Of a DNA stretch of 64,000 bases, positions 10,835 through 23,073 are shown piece after piece. How positions within the stretch are numbered: position 1 is the stretch's first letter; the number at the start of each line of letters is the position of its first letter. The notes beneath the pieces are model-generated. The model saw only the letters and a list, made by a program, of their open reading frames with translations. It made no database searches and had not been told where the DNA came from. The position numbers were made by a program, and so were the translations under genes. The stretch lies in contig JAMSLZ010000004.1 of NCBI GenBank assembly GCA_026027325.1, positions 2,542,001 to 2,606,000 of the forward strand. The letters run 5' to 3'. The stretch comes from Actinomucor elegans. Taxonomy: Eukaryota > Mucoromycota > Mucoromycetes > Mucorales > Mucoraceae.

Positions 10835-11430
10835 ATGCCTTCTACTACTGTGCTTCAGCCGAAAAAGTCGCGTTCGACGAAACCAAAACAATTTCAATGT
10901 TCAGGTTTTGGTAACTGTCAAATGGTTTTTACTCGTTCAGAACATTTAGCGAGACATACTCGGTAAAATATATAATATATATTCTCATATTTCGCTTACT
11001 AACGTTCAATTCGCTTAGTAAACATACTGGAGAGGTAATACATGACGTATTTTTGTTGATAACAAATGCTAACATCTCATAGAAACCTTATGTGTGCGTT
11101 GTGCCTGGATGTACTAGAAAATTCAGTCGATTCGATAATATGATGCAACATACACAAACTCATAAATTAACTCGTAGTAAATCACCACCTACATTAATAT
11201 CAAGTTCATCTACTTCAACTACATCCAGCCAATACGAACCAATAGATTCTGATGAAGAATCTATCAAATCATTATGTAAACTTGCACCGCTAAAGGAACT
11301 TCATCTCACGCAAGACGAATTTGAAGCACTACAAGGCTTTGGTAGATTCAGACATACACCTATCTTTATTGATTCTTTTCGAGATTTAGCCTCAGTGGTC
11401 TATATTGAACCCAATCCAGTTCGTAACTAA
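10835..11430 (+). CDS. C2H2 zinc-finger transcription factor (two fingers)
   Basis: Three exons (10835-10962, 11019-11034, 11083-11430) give 163 aa. The middle exon is only 16 nt and encodes the linker KHTGE between the fingers. Finger 1 is C-x5-C...[14 protein letters not shown]; finger 2 is [23 protein letters not shown]. Both carry the RSEHLARH / RFDNMMQH recognition helices seen in fungal stress- and carbon-regulating factors (Msn/Usv1/Com2-type). After the fingers come a Ser/Thr-rich stretch and an acidic segment ([12 protein letters not shown]), then [16 protein letters not shown]. Joining exon 1 directly to exon 3 would break the finger linker and frame, so the microexon is required. 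DNA target and regulated pathway are unknown. Confidence 0.85.
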
Positions 11431-13311
11431 TCTTTTGCATATATATATCATTCTTACATAACTATCTTTTTCTGTGAAAAAGTTCATATTAATCTTTTTA
11501 ATGAATAAAAATATCGATCCAGACCCCGAAGGAAGGTTCACATGTTCCTTCAATTAAGGAACATAACGCGCGCGTAAATCAAGATCCGAATCATACGTAT
11601 ACTTTGTTCTTCATCGTTCTTACTATAAGGTTTGGGTGAACAATGCATTAATTTGTTAGTGCATACAGGGGCTTATAGTTGACTTATGGCGCGTTCTGCA
11701 CCAATCATTTATTCCTTAATATGGTACCTGACACACTAAAGTAACTCGTCATCCAGTTCATCAATGCGAGCCCTTAATCAATCGAAAGGAAAACGGAGCA
11801 CAAATACCGATTACCTTGGCGGGGGAGAATAATTCCTGTTGATCAATGCACTTTTTGTTAAATGTACACACTTTAAGAATGCCTTATAACTTGGTATCCT
11901 CACTAGGATTAATAACGCGTTTTCGTTTGATAAACATTAATATATTAATTACAATGAGGTACATTGATTTCATTGGTAAACGGCGATTAAATTGAAATCT
12001 ATTATCCATTATCGTCGTCGTTGCTGTGGCTCGCAAAGAGCTTTTTAAATCAAATAATTGAATTTACAGCCAATATAAATGAAAAAATGTTCTGATTTCC
12101 TGTAAATAGATAAAACAAAAGAATATATATATATATATTATTATTATTATGCTTACTTGCATACTTATTCATTAATGTATAAAGGTGATAAGCATCAGCT
12201 CTGACTGTACATAGCATTCAACTCTCTGGAGCAAGACTGCTTCATGATGAAACTTGTACCATTTCAAAAAAAAAGATCGTTTATTTGATTTATTAAGCTT
12301 ATAAGACGCGAATATGCTCTTATCGTCTTCTGGGGCTACAATATTAGTTTGCAAACCAAAATCATCAAGTGTAGTGAATAACTGGAAATGGAATAATAAG
12401 CAACGCGTCTCAACAAAACTGTATAAAAGGTAAAGTATAGGTCTGTGTCTGCGATAAACAGAGATACTAGTTCAGTTTTTGAGAAATAGATAGAATTTGA
12501 TGAGTTCTTTCTATTCAATAATGCTTTGTGAAAATGAAATCGGTCCCACAATTGTTAGATAGCTCCGATCATGTATCCCTTTTATCTATTGACGCTGCAT
12601 TTTCTTTTACGAGTTTATAAAACCTATACTGTTCGAAACAAGATAAAAGTTTATACACGTTTTATTGTCAAAATAAAGTTCAAACTAGTGCTTGCTGTAG
12701 TTTACATTATAATTTCTACATGTCAGCTTGGAAGTTTTATTACCTAAACTTGATGCGTAGGCTGTAACAATTGGCCGACGGAGATGGGTACTGAGGTCCA
12801 CGTGGCCACCATGACACAGCTGCTCAACAAAAGCCTTTGAAGTATATAATCGTATATATCTTCAATAATGAATGGAGAATTTATTATGGTTTTTGGTTAA
12901 TATACAAAGTAATGTTTTTTTTTTCTTTTAAATGAATATAATTTCATAACAACATACTTACTTCAAATGGTGTAATAAGATTCTGACGTTATAATCTTTT
13001 TGTTTAATCTTTTAGGGTGAATATTTTCTTTACAACTTATGTGTATACCATTCAAAAAAAAACTTTAAAGTGGCAAGCTCGTACTAATGTCTCTTATCAA
13101 GCGGTTACTTATTCCTATAAAAAAATGTGACAATGAAAATTTGGCTTGGAGCATTACTAATCAACACACACGGTTGCAATCGATTGTCCAATATCGCATT
13201 TGAATGGCCATGGAGGTTTAAAATGAGTTTCTGCATCTCTAAGGAACTCTTTCTGGAAGATGCTCTTGTTAACCACTGTCTTTTAAAAGACAGCTTAATT
13301 TGAACTATAAT
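11431..13311. other. 1.9-kb intergenic region
   Basis: No conserved coding sequence on either strand. It contains a trinucleotide/dinucleotide AT tract near 12125-12150, a small GC-richer patch at about 12760-12835 without tRNA-like folding, and one family-A repeat copy at 13175-13245. Confidence 0.5.
13175..13245 (+). repeat. Dispersed family A copy
   Basis: GTCCAATATCGCATTTGAAT followed by AAAATGAGTTTCTGCATCTC matches both conserved blocks of the family in the right order and spacing. It lies just downstream of the small orphan gene. Confidence 0.6.
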
Positions 13312-13824
13312 TTAATCATACCCTAGTTCCAAAATCATGAGTTGGAGACTCACATTGGCCTGTATATTTCTCTCGTAGATCTTTTCCTGCCATTGGTAGA
13401 TAAGACGACAAAACTTGACCATTTGACACGAAACTAAAATCTGATAGCTTCTTGTACTGTTGATAAGATGGACGAAATCAGTGCTGTGTAACGTGATTAC
13501 CCTTGATATATATAAAATAAAAAAATAAAAATAAAAAAAAAACTGCCAAGAGGTAGATCCTTTGTTTGACATGATCGAATGATAGACTGTATATTTTCAT
13601 ATATAGAGATAGTAACTTACCCTGACTTGATCAAGGTGTTCTGAATCATATTAAATCGATTGATATGCATGCAACAGGTTTTAATATCGAAGCTCAAGTT
13701 ACTTCCATGATGTAGTCGTATCCTCAGCTGTTGATCCTGCAAAAAGTGTATTGATATTCATAAAGAAAAATGTTTCTGTTTGTTACACCTTCTCCAGGCA
13801 GTCTAATGCATAAGCTTTTTCCAT
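13312..13824 (-). CDS. Small spliced protein of unknown function
   Basis: Three exons (13789-13824, 13621-13736, 13501 to 13312) join in frame to 113 aa: MEKAYALDCLEK, DQQLRIRLHHGSNLSFDI, and a C-terminal part ending LQLMILELGYD. The GTAAGT donor at 13615-13620 and the acceptor before 13736 are good; the first donor is GTGTAA. The product looks helical and soluble, with several hydrophobic/charged heptads (QMVKFCRLIYQWQEKIYERN). No family is recognised. It is divergent from the GlcN6P deaminase gene 270 bases away. A shorter unspliced alternative starting at 13572 exists but has a hydrophobic low-complexity N-terminus that looks like translated intron. Confidence 0.5.
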
Positions 13825-14094
13825 AGTGTTTTACAATAAAGGATATTTTTAATAGTAGACATTAATCTCTTTGGCTATGTAAAGCAAAATGTTTATCCGC
13901 TGCGTTGGATTCTACCATAGATTCATCTACTAAAGATCAGTGTGACAAACAATAGTAATAGTAGTAAGCATTATTACCGGGTTATATCTTTTTTTTTCCG
14001 CGGGATTATTAAAAGCTCCATAAAATACATCAGCAGTTCCTTTCTTTTTTTTTCCGTTTTCTCTCTTTTTCTATATATATATATTTTTTTCAAT

Positions 14095-15361
14095 ATGAGA
14101 CTAGTAATCCGAAACGATTATGATCAAGTATCAGAGTGGGTTGGTAAGCAGAAATATCGAATAGAAAGACAATGTATTTACAATAAACAGCACACTATAT
14201 CAAGGAACGCATCAATCAGTTTGAACCTAGTCCAGATAGACCGTTTGTTCTCGGCCTACCAACAGGCTCTTCGCCCATGAATGCTTATAGACGCCTTGCA
14301 GAGTTTGTTAAAGACGGTAAACTATCTTTTAAGCATGTTATTACCTTCAATATGGATGAATATGTTGGTATACCGCGGTAAGCTCTAAGTTTGCAAGTAC
14401 AACCTATCTTTCTCACACACACAATAGTTCTCATAAGCAATCCTACTACTCATTCATGTGGACAAATCTATTTCAACATATCGATATACCAGAAGAAAAC
14501 ATCAATTTCTTGGATGGCAATGCATCTGACTTGGAAGCAGAATGCAGACGATATGAAGCAGAGATTGCAAAACACGGTGGTATCGAGTTGTTCATAGGTG
14601 GCATTGGTCCTGACGGCCATATTGCCTTCAATGAACCTGGATCCTCGTTAACTTCGCGCACAAGAGTCAAGACATTGGCTTATGAGACCATTATTGCTAA
14701 TGCTCGATTCTTTGAAGGTGATATTACAAAAGTGCCCAAGTTGGCATTGACTGTCGGTGTAGCGTAAGTACGTGATGGAGTTTTGTAATTGGTTAGCTTA
14801 TGCATATAATAGAACTGTGATGGATGCTAGAGAAGTGTGTATTATTATTACTGGAGCACATAGAAGGTAGTAAAAAAAAAAGAAAAAAAGAATATATAGT
14901 ATCATTGTTAACATACTATATTAGTATCGCACTGGCTAAATGCGTTGAAGAAGGCGTAAATCACATGTGGACTGTATCTGCTATTCAAATGCATCCTAAA
15001 GGTTTGATTGTCTGTGATGAAGATGCTACACTTGAACTTCATGTTAAGGTAGAGTCATTGGATAAATATAACAGCAGCAGCAACAACAAAGTACTAACAG
15101 TTGCCATCAAAGACTGTCAAATATTTCAAATCAATTGAACATGTGCATCAATCACTTATTGGACAGGAAAACTTGGGTTTACAAGGCGAGCTACTATCAA
15201 CGAAACGAGTACAAAGATCAGATAAACTGCAAAGAGAAATGATGGTTCGAAAACTAATGAATGAGGAATTAAACGATGGCGAAGACGATATAGATTATGT
15301 GCCAATTGCTTATGCGCAAAAGAAAAGACGCCTCACAGCAGCCGAATCACCTTCACCATAA
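14095..15361 (+). CDS. Glucosamine-6-phosphate deaminase/isomerase
   Basis: Six exons (14095-14143, 14191-14377, 14428-14763, 14813-14866, 14925-15048, 15113-15361) encode 332 aa. It converts glucosamine-6-phosphate to fructose-6-phosphate plus ammonia, the last step in recycling chitin-derived amino sugars. Visible signatures are [16 protein letters not shown], the phosphate loop [17 protein letters not shown], and the active-site segment [17 protein letters not shown] with catalytic Asp, His and Glu. The C-terminus carries about 65 residues beyond the bacterial NagB core (basic/acidic, ending [11 protein letters not shown]), as in other fungal and animal enzymes. The gene is convergent with histidinol phosphatase, 49 bases away. 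The exon 4/5 junction (GAHRSIALAKC) is slightly different from the usual GAHKALALAKC but keeps frame. Confidence 0.95.
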
Positions 15362-15410
15362 CCCCCTTTCTCATTTGTAATATTCTTCTATTTCTATTAT
15401 GTACCATTTA

Positions 15411-16429
15411 TTACCAATTTTGTATTCTAGTCCAAAATACATCATCTAATATATCTCTATGCTCTTTTACAACTACTTTTTCATTGTCAAATGCTAAATA
15501 GTGCATGTGTTTAATACCCGTTTCTTCCAAATAAGCTGGCAGCCGCTCATAAAATAACCCCACATCCTGAGGTCCATGACAGTCATCAGATAAAGTAAAC
15601 TTGCCACCTTTTTGCTTGATCACCTAAATAATACATTAGATAGAATGTTTTTTTTCCCCCAAATACAGGCTTGCTCAGTTACCTGAATGATATCTCTCTG
15701 AGGATAAGCATCACGTAATCCTTTTTTCCAAGATCTCGAATTGATTTCAAACAAACCACCATAAGCAATTACATATTCCAAATTACGTACAACGCGTTTC
15801 CATACTTCAGGCAATAATAATGTACCATCTGCCACCGATTGATTCGCAAAAATACGAATCAAATCAAAATGACCCACAACTTCTGGGCGAACTGCCTGCA
15901 ACATGAGATATTGTTCATCAAAGTAACGCTTGTACAAGTTCTCCAAACTGCCTTCTGCTTGAGCAAGCGCCTTTTCATACAAATCAGCCGAAAAATCAAT
16001 AGGTACCGCATTGACATGGTGAAGCGAGCCTACGACATACTCGGCTTGCTGTCGAAGTTGGTCTACATAGCCTGCATAGTCTGTATTAATGAATTCGATT
16101 TCGGCGCCGATAAAGAGGTGTATCTGGTCCTTATAAAGTTGTTGTAATCGTTTTGCTTCTTTTAGGAAATCAGCATAGGTTGTTTTGAGTGTGGAGGGTG
16201 TGCAGCAAGCCTATTGCGAATTGTGTGAGTTTCATGTTCAATTTCGAAAACTAAATGTATAAACCTCGATTTCTTCGGGATAGAGCTCGGAATCAGCATA
16301 ACGAGGCATGTGTTCGCTCAAACCGTAAGCGCGGAACCCTTTGCGAATAGCTTCTTTGACCACATCTTCCAAAAGCCCGTAGCCGTGTTTACAAAACTGA
16401 CCAGAGTGGCTGTGATATGAGTAAGGCAT
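15411..16429 (-). CDS. HIS2: Histidinol-phosphatase (PHP family)
   Basis: Three exons (16265-16429, 15683-16210, 15411-15623) give 301 aa. PHP-domain metal ligands are visible: HSHSGQFCKHG at residues about 6-16, EHMPR, GAEIEF, SLHHV, VGHFDLIRIF, FEINSRSWKKG and LSDDCHG. The enzyme hydrolyses L-histidinol phosphate in histidine biosynthesis, as yeast His2 does. The first donor is GTTTAT, a less common signal, but both frame and the conserved motif order require it. A TGAGTCA element lies 112 bases upstream of the start, consistent with general amino-acid control. Convergent overlap of transcripts with the neighbouring deaminase is likely because only 49 bases separate the stop codons. Confidence 0.94.
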
Positions 16430-16540
16430 CTGGAGGAGAAAACAAGCTTGACACGCTTTGGAAAAGCTCCTGAGCTTTTTTTTTTTTTTTTTTTTATAGA
16501 AATGGCGGAGTTATAAGTAGTAGATCCGTGATCGAGATGA

Positions 16541-16547
16541 TGAGTCA
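16541..16547. promoter_or_regulatory. TGAGTCA (Gcn4/Cpc1-type) site upstream of HIS2
   Basis: Exact bZIP AP-1-like heptamer 112 bases 5' of the HIS2 ATG. In fungi this element mediates induction of amino-acid biosynthetic genes. The heptamer also occurs elsewhere in the window by chance, so only its position argues for function. Confidence 0.45.
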
Positions 16548-17554
16548 AGCTATAAACTGTAGAAGTGCGTTGTAATTATTATGTACAAATACGCATAACT
16601 ATTAGTATACTTGAGGATCTCAGTAAAACGTTTATATAAATTGGGCAGTAGTTTAATGTTGCATTATAATAGCAAATATATCATAGATGCAGAATAAATA
16701 CAGTGAAATCAGAAGAATCCATTGGCCATAAAACTTGAAAATCCAGGCCATCCTTATAGTGTGCCCGATGGAAATTTTTCTAGTTATAAGCCTGATCTAG
16801 ACCTATGAATAGCGTTAATACTGTTATGAATGTTGGGGAGTATAAAATAAAGCAAGCTTCTTTTGTAGAATGCATTTTCATGGTTATACATTATTTTCAG
16901 TGCGCTGCCTGAATAAAATTTACTACATATTTATTGTACGAAATAGATTTTATGTACTATACGAAAATCTAACTATTAATTGTGCGAAAATTGTTTCTAG
17001 AAATGGACGAATAAAATATAAATAAAAAAAGGGGGTACTCCAATGCCTTATCTTTTTCATCTATTGAGACAATTTTTTTTAAAATATTTCATCGTCCCAA
17101 AAAGCATGCATCAATATTTTTAAAACAAGATTAAAAGCGGGCGTCCCCTCCATGATCCACTTCGGCATAATTCCTTGTAATAACAAATCATATCTAGATT
17201 AACTAACAGTTGATATAAACCTTTCATTATTATCTATCAATACATGTAACAGAGCGCTCTTTTTTTTTTTTTTTTCGTAAGCCAACTTTTTATAAGGATA
17301 TATTATTTTTTTGTAATAAAAAAAAAACGTACAGGATTTTCACGCGTTAGATCAGAATATTTTATTTATTAATAAAACTTGCATCGTTCGAAACAAAACT
17401 CAATTTTTGCAACTTTTATCAATAACCCAAGTCGTCAAGTTGAACTTGAAGCGTTTAACAAGGCGATTTCTATTGATTAGGTTTTTTCTGAGTTCAAACA
17501 TATTGTCCAATATCCGGTGCCCCGAGAAGTAACATTCATCAATTGTAGTAGATC

Positions 17555-17622
17555 CCTCTGCTGATCTCTATCCAATGTCGCATTTGATCATTGACTCATA
17601 TTCAGAATAACCTACTACATAT
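17555..17622 (+). repeat. Dispersed family A copy
   Basis: TCTATCCAATGTCGCATTTG, then ATATTCAGAATAACCTACTAC: both family blocks with few substitutions. Confidence 0.65.
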
Positions 17623-18171
17623 GATACGAGTTTGATTTGGATACCAGCGTATTTGTTTACCAGTGTGTTTTCTTAGACATTTGTCAGTAATGTATAACTG
17701 TCATTACTGACAAAGCATTGATTGTAGGTTTCTTGTTCGAATAAGAACGAATAATATATTGGTTTCATTTCCAGCTTCAGTTAAAGATACAGGTATATAA
17801 ATATAATAAAGTGAAACAGGTTATATTCAAGAGCAACCATACTAAATCAAACTAAGAATTCTGTACAGCCTATGAAAAAATAGCATTCTGCAGGTCTGTA
17901 TTTTCCTTGCCTTTGTACGACATGCCAAATGCCTATCCTTTCTTTGGGTCATTATTAGTCATTTCTCTCCAGAAAATTTTTCATTCTACAAAAGAATAGA
18001 GATCATAACCTTATTCTCTTTAGGATTTTTTTTTGGGGGATATAGACAGATCATGTCAACCCAAAGGCTTTATAGAAAAAGCGTCGCTATAAACCTTGCT
18101 CGCGAATTACGCCAACCTTTTTAAAAATGTCAGGTTTACAAGGCAATGATTTGCATAAAAACGCGTATTTT

Positions 18172-18178
18172 TGAGTCA
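18172..18178. promoter_or_regulatory. TGAGTCA site 1 upstream of DAHP synthase
   Basis: Exact Gcn4/Cpc1-type heptamer 124 bases before the ATG. It is the first of a pair spaced 55 bases. Confidence 0.5.
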
Positions 18179-18226
18179 CAATCATGTTCATTGGATGAGA
18201 ACCTTAAATAAGTCCTTCACAAATTG

Positions 18227-18233
18227 TGAGTCA
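18227..18233. promoter_or_regulatory. TGAGTCA site 2 upstream of DAHP synthase
   Basis: Second exact heptamer, 69 bases before the ATG. Two sites within 130 bases of an aromatic amino-acid gene start are much more than the window-wide background would give. Confidence 0.5.
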
Positions 18234-18301
18234 GATTTTTTTTCTCTTTTTTTCTTTTTTTCTTTCATTACTCCCCCCCTTTTCTTATATAACCAAAAAA
18301 A

Positions 18302-19944
<1,643 letters not shown>

Positions 19945-21242
19945 ACCTTAGAAAACTATCATGTTCATGCAATTCAAAAAAAATTTATCATTTAGAGTAA
20001 TTCATTTAAAAATAAAAACGTTTCCATATAGCATTCATTATATATGTATAAATTGTCTCGTTGTATTGAAGGTGCACTTATCTTCCTAGTAACGATAATG
20101 GAAAATGAAGAAGCAGTATGATAATATTGTTATACTAAGGTATATGTTATTATAAATGTCAACAGTTTTTGGATACAGAATAAGGCATTATGTGCATTCT
20201 TTCATATGTTGGGAAGGATGCGTCGCTTGTTACGATCATATGTTTAGACGTTTTTTGTTCTTTTTTCTTTGCTAATGGTATTGCTTATTGTCGTTACCAC
20301 CATCTGTAGCTTTTTATACTCTAATCTATACTAGTTAACGTATATATCCAGTGTTGATATGATTTCAAGAGAACTAATAAGGACAAAAGAGAATTAGGTT
20401 AATATGTAACCATTAATAGCTTGGAGTATCATACAAGAATTTGTTTTTAAAAAAAAAAGGCATATAGACGTACTGCTGTGGCTACTTTAGCTTCTTCTGA
20501 TAGCCGGATTGCGCTTAGCTTGGCGGTAGGAGCCCTGCCCAAACATGATAACTCGGTTCCTCTTGTTTGCTTTTATGCGACAAAAACAGTACCAATGCAT
20601 ACGTTGTCATATGTGCAGCAAAGTTGCATTACTAACCATATCTCTAAAGCATTTTTAAAACCGTCTACAAAGGGGTTCAAAGGAATGCCACTATGGACTT
20701 TTCTTGATTTGATGGACCTTTATAAGCGATTGAACCATTAATTCATCTATGGTCCCGAAAAAAAAAGGTGTATACTTTGGTTCTTTTTTTTTTTTCAATA
20801 GTAAATAATTACTGTTAGGCACTACAAGTATTAGTAGAGTGTATGTAGAATTAGATGAAGCTTTCCGTAGGTTAATAACTATTTGACAAAAGGTCATAAA
20901 TTCATTCTTATATCGAGAGAATGATATATACTAAAAAAAAAAAGCACATACAGAATAAGCCTTCAAACGTATATATATGTCAAGCTTACGTTATAACTAT
21001 GCCATGTCTGTAAATACTGTTATCTTGCTTTACAAAAAAAAAGGTGGGCGCTTCAGAAATTTAGGTTTTAAGAGTAGTATTAAGACAATTTCCTGATATT
21101 GGACATTTCTTGACTGATACATGTTTAGAATAGGTTTTTAAAATTACTAAATCCGTTATTTAATCAATGCATAGTGAGTATCCTATTATTATTATTTTTT
21201 ATAAATGTACTATAAAATGTATGCAGTTCATGACAATTAGAT

Positions 21243-21320
21243 TTTTTGACCATTTCCGGTTTATGTCACATCTGAATGTTAGTGCTTGTTCAGAATGAAA
21301 CATTAGATCTATTAGCATTA
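21243..21320 (+). repeat. Dispersed family A copy
   Basis: TTTCCGGTTTATGTCACATC, then TTGTTCAGAATGAAACATTA and ATCTATTAGCATT: both blocks plus the AT-rich tail. Confidence 0.65.
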
Positions 21321-21904
21321 TTTTTAACAGAAGTACCGTTAATAGATATATCATAAGCCAAGTCTTGAAAATACTGTTAATGCTGTTAAAAGTGATTCAA
21401 AGATATGCGCATCATTACCACCACAATGAAATTGTATCATCTTTGATTGGTTGCCAAAAAATGAAATACTTTTCAAATTTTAATACTGTTTTTAATGGCA
21501 TAGAAGTGCCGATATCTGAGATGTGTATCAATGAAGCCCTTATATGGCTTAATTAAGCTTCTAGTGGCGTAAAAATTGCCTAAAATTACGTTGAATGAGG
21601 GAATTATCCGTGATAAAAAGTTGATATTATAGTTTTTAACAAATTAGACTATAATTCGAATATCTTTTTTTTTTAAAAAAAAAGCTATGTCTTGAAAACG
21701 CAGTCTGCAAGTTAAAGGAAACAGAATTAGCGATCTAAAAATTCTTTGGTCTAATAAAGGGATGGTCTACGGAAATCTTCCTTCTTATCTCGACATTTCG
21801 CGGTCTGTTATGGCTTAATGTCGTTTCTGATGGTCAGCGCATATTCGGATTGAAGTGCTGCAATTGTATCCTGATTTAGTGAATGGTTGCAATGGACATG
21901 CATT

Positions 21905-22390
21905 TTATATAATCAATCAGCCGATCTCGGTCTGATGTTGCATCTGAAGTACCGGTACTTGTAGAAATTGAGTCAGCGAATCCATAATAATCATTGTAAA
22001 GATGCAATACTATAAATATATTACGGCCAGCAAGAATTAATCTGTAAAAGAAATGCATTTTGTATAGCTTGAACATGATCTTCAATATTAGATCCCTCTT
22101 CATACAAAAAAAAAAAAAAAAAAAAAATAGATCCCTTCACCAATTTCGGTTTAATAATGCCGCATCTAATGATAGACATATGCTCGGGTTAGGCTATTAA
22201 ATTTATCGCAACCGTTGTTGGACTGAAATATAATCGATAGGTCATAGTTATTAATAGATAATTTGTAAATGACTTTTATTTCATATATACGAGATTCAGT
22301 GATCTATCGATTTCTCGGTGAATGTCGGCGAAAAGCCGCATCTGGTTAGCTCTCCACGCCCAAAATGAACCACCGCTTTTGTTAGAGTCT
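21905..22390 (+). repeat. Dispersed family A: three tandem units
   Basis: Cores near 21920-21975 (CGGTCTGATGTTGCATCTGA), 22138-22200 (CGGTTTAATAATGCCGCATC) and 22312-22380 (TCGGCGAAAAGCCGCATCTG), spaced about 221 and 177 bases. The first gap is enlarged by an A tract. Upstream of units 1 and 3 a phrase like TTTATTTCATATATACGA / CATTTTATATAATCAATC recurs, so the unit includes more than the core. Confidence 0.65.
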
Positions 22391-23073
22391 TTGCCAAACC
22401 GTAAATTTTCGATAAATGGATTTACTTTGTTTTCCAGCTAAAAATTAGGATATATTATTATTATACTTGTTGTGCTCCTATCGAACTCGAATTCATAAGC
22501 CTTGGTCAATCAATAAGAGATTGCTTATTCTTCATTTACTGGTCTGGTATTCTTAGCAATATTAGCGATAATGATGTTAGTAGTTTCTTGTGGAACGCTA
22601 TCTCGATAGATCGATGGCCGCCGTTAGAACGAGTTGTTTTTAAGAATGTGCATACACATGTGTCGCACTAATCAAGGGAAAAAGTATATGTAAAGCGAGC
22701 TTTGTATTCAGAACAATATAGGTCATCAGATATTAAATATGAAGCCACACAATTGTGTTCATTTAATTAGCACTAGGATGACATAAAATGAGCATTGAGC
22801 ATCACAAAAAACCCCAAAATCTGGAATTATGTGCCCTGATCAATTGGATGTTTAGTATCTTGACAAGATCATCTCATTTCAAGCGCAGTAACAGATGTCG
22901 TGTAACATTGAAAAAAGAAAAAAAAATTTCTCTCGAGTCTATTTACTATTAACAAAAAAAAACCTATGATACTATAGGCTATTTATTATAATACAGGGCA
23001 AAAAAAAAAAAATGCAAACAATTAATGAATAAGTAGTAGTAGTAAATTTTGGTTATAGATTGTACAAAATAGT

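Larger units (their letters stand above)
16430..18301. other. Divergent intergenic region, HIS2 / DAHP synthase
   Basis: About 1.9 kb without a recognisable gene. It holds a T20-type tract near 16474-16495, one TGAGTCA on the HIS2 side and two on the DAHP synthase side, a family-A repeat at 17555-17622, and a pyrimidine-rich leader just before the DAHP synthase ATG. Confidence 0.55.
19945..23073. other. 3.1-kb intergenic region rich in repeats and A tracts
   Basis: Contains four family-A repeat units (21243-21320 and a three-unit array 21905-22390) and several A/T homopolymers (notably about 22105-22127). Open frames at 20478-20741 and 21365-21556 lack a convincing start, splice context or similarity. 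No gene is supported. Confidence 0.55.

Noticed and set aside
20478..20741. 87-codon plus-strand frame upstream of the PHO84 region
   Set aside because: Begins at GTG, lacks splice context or family similarity, and lies in a repeat-rich region.
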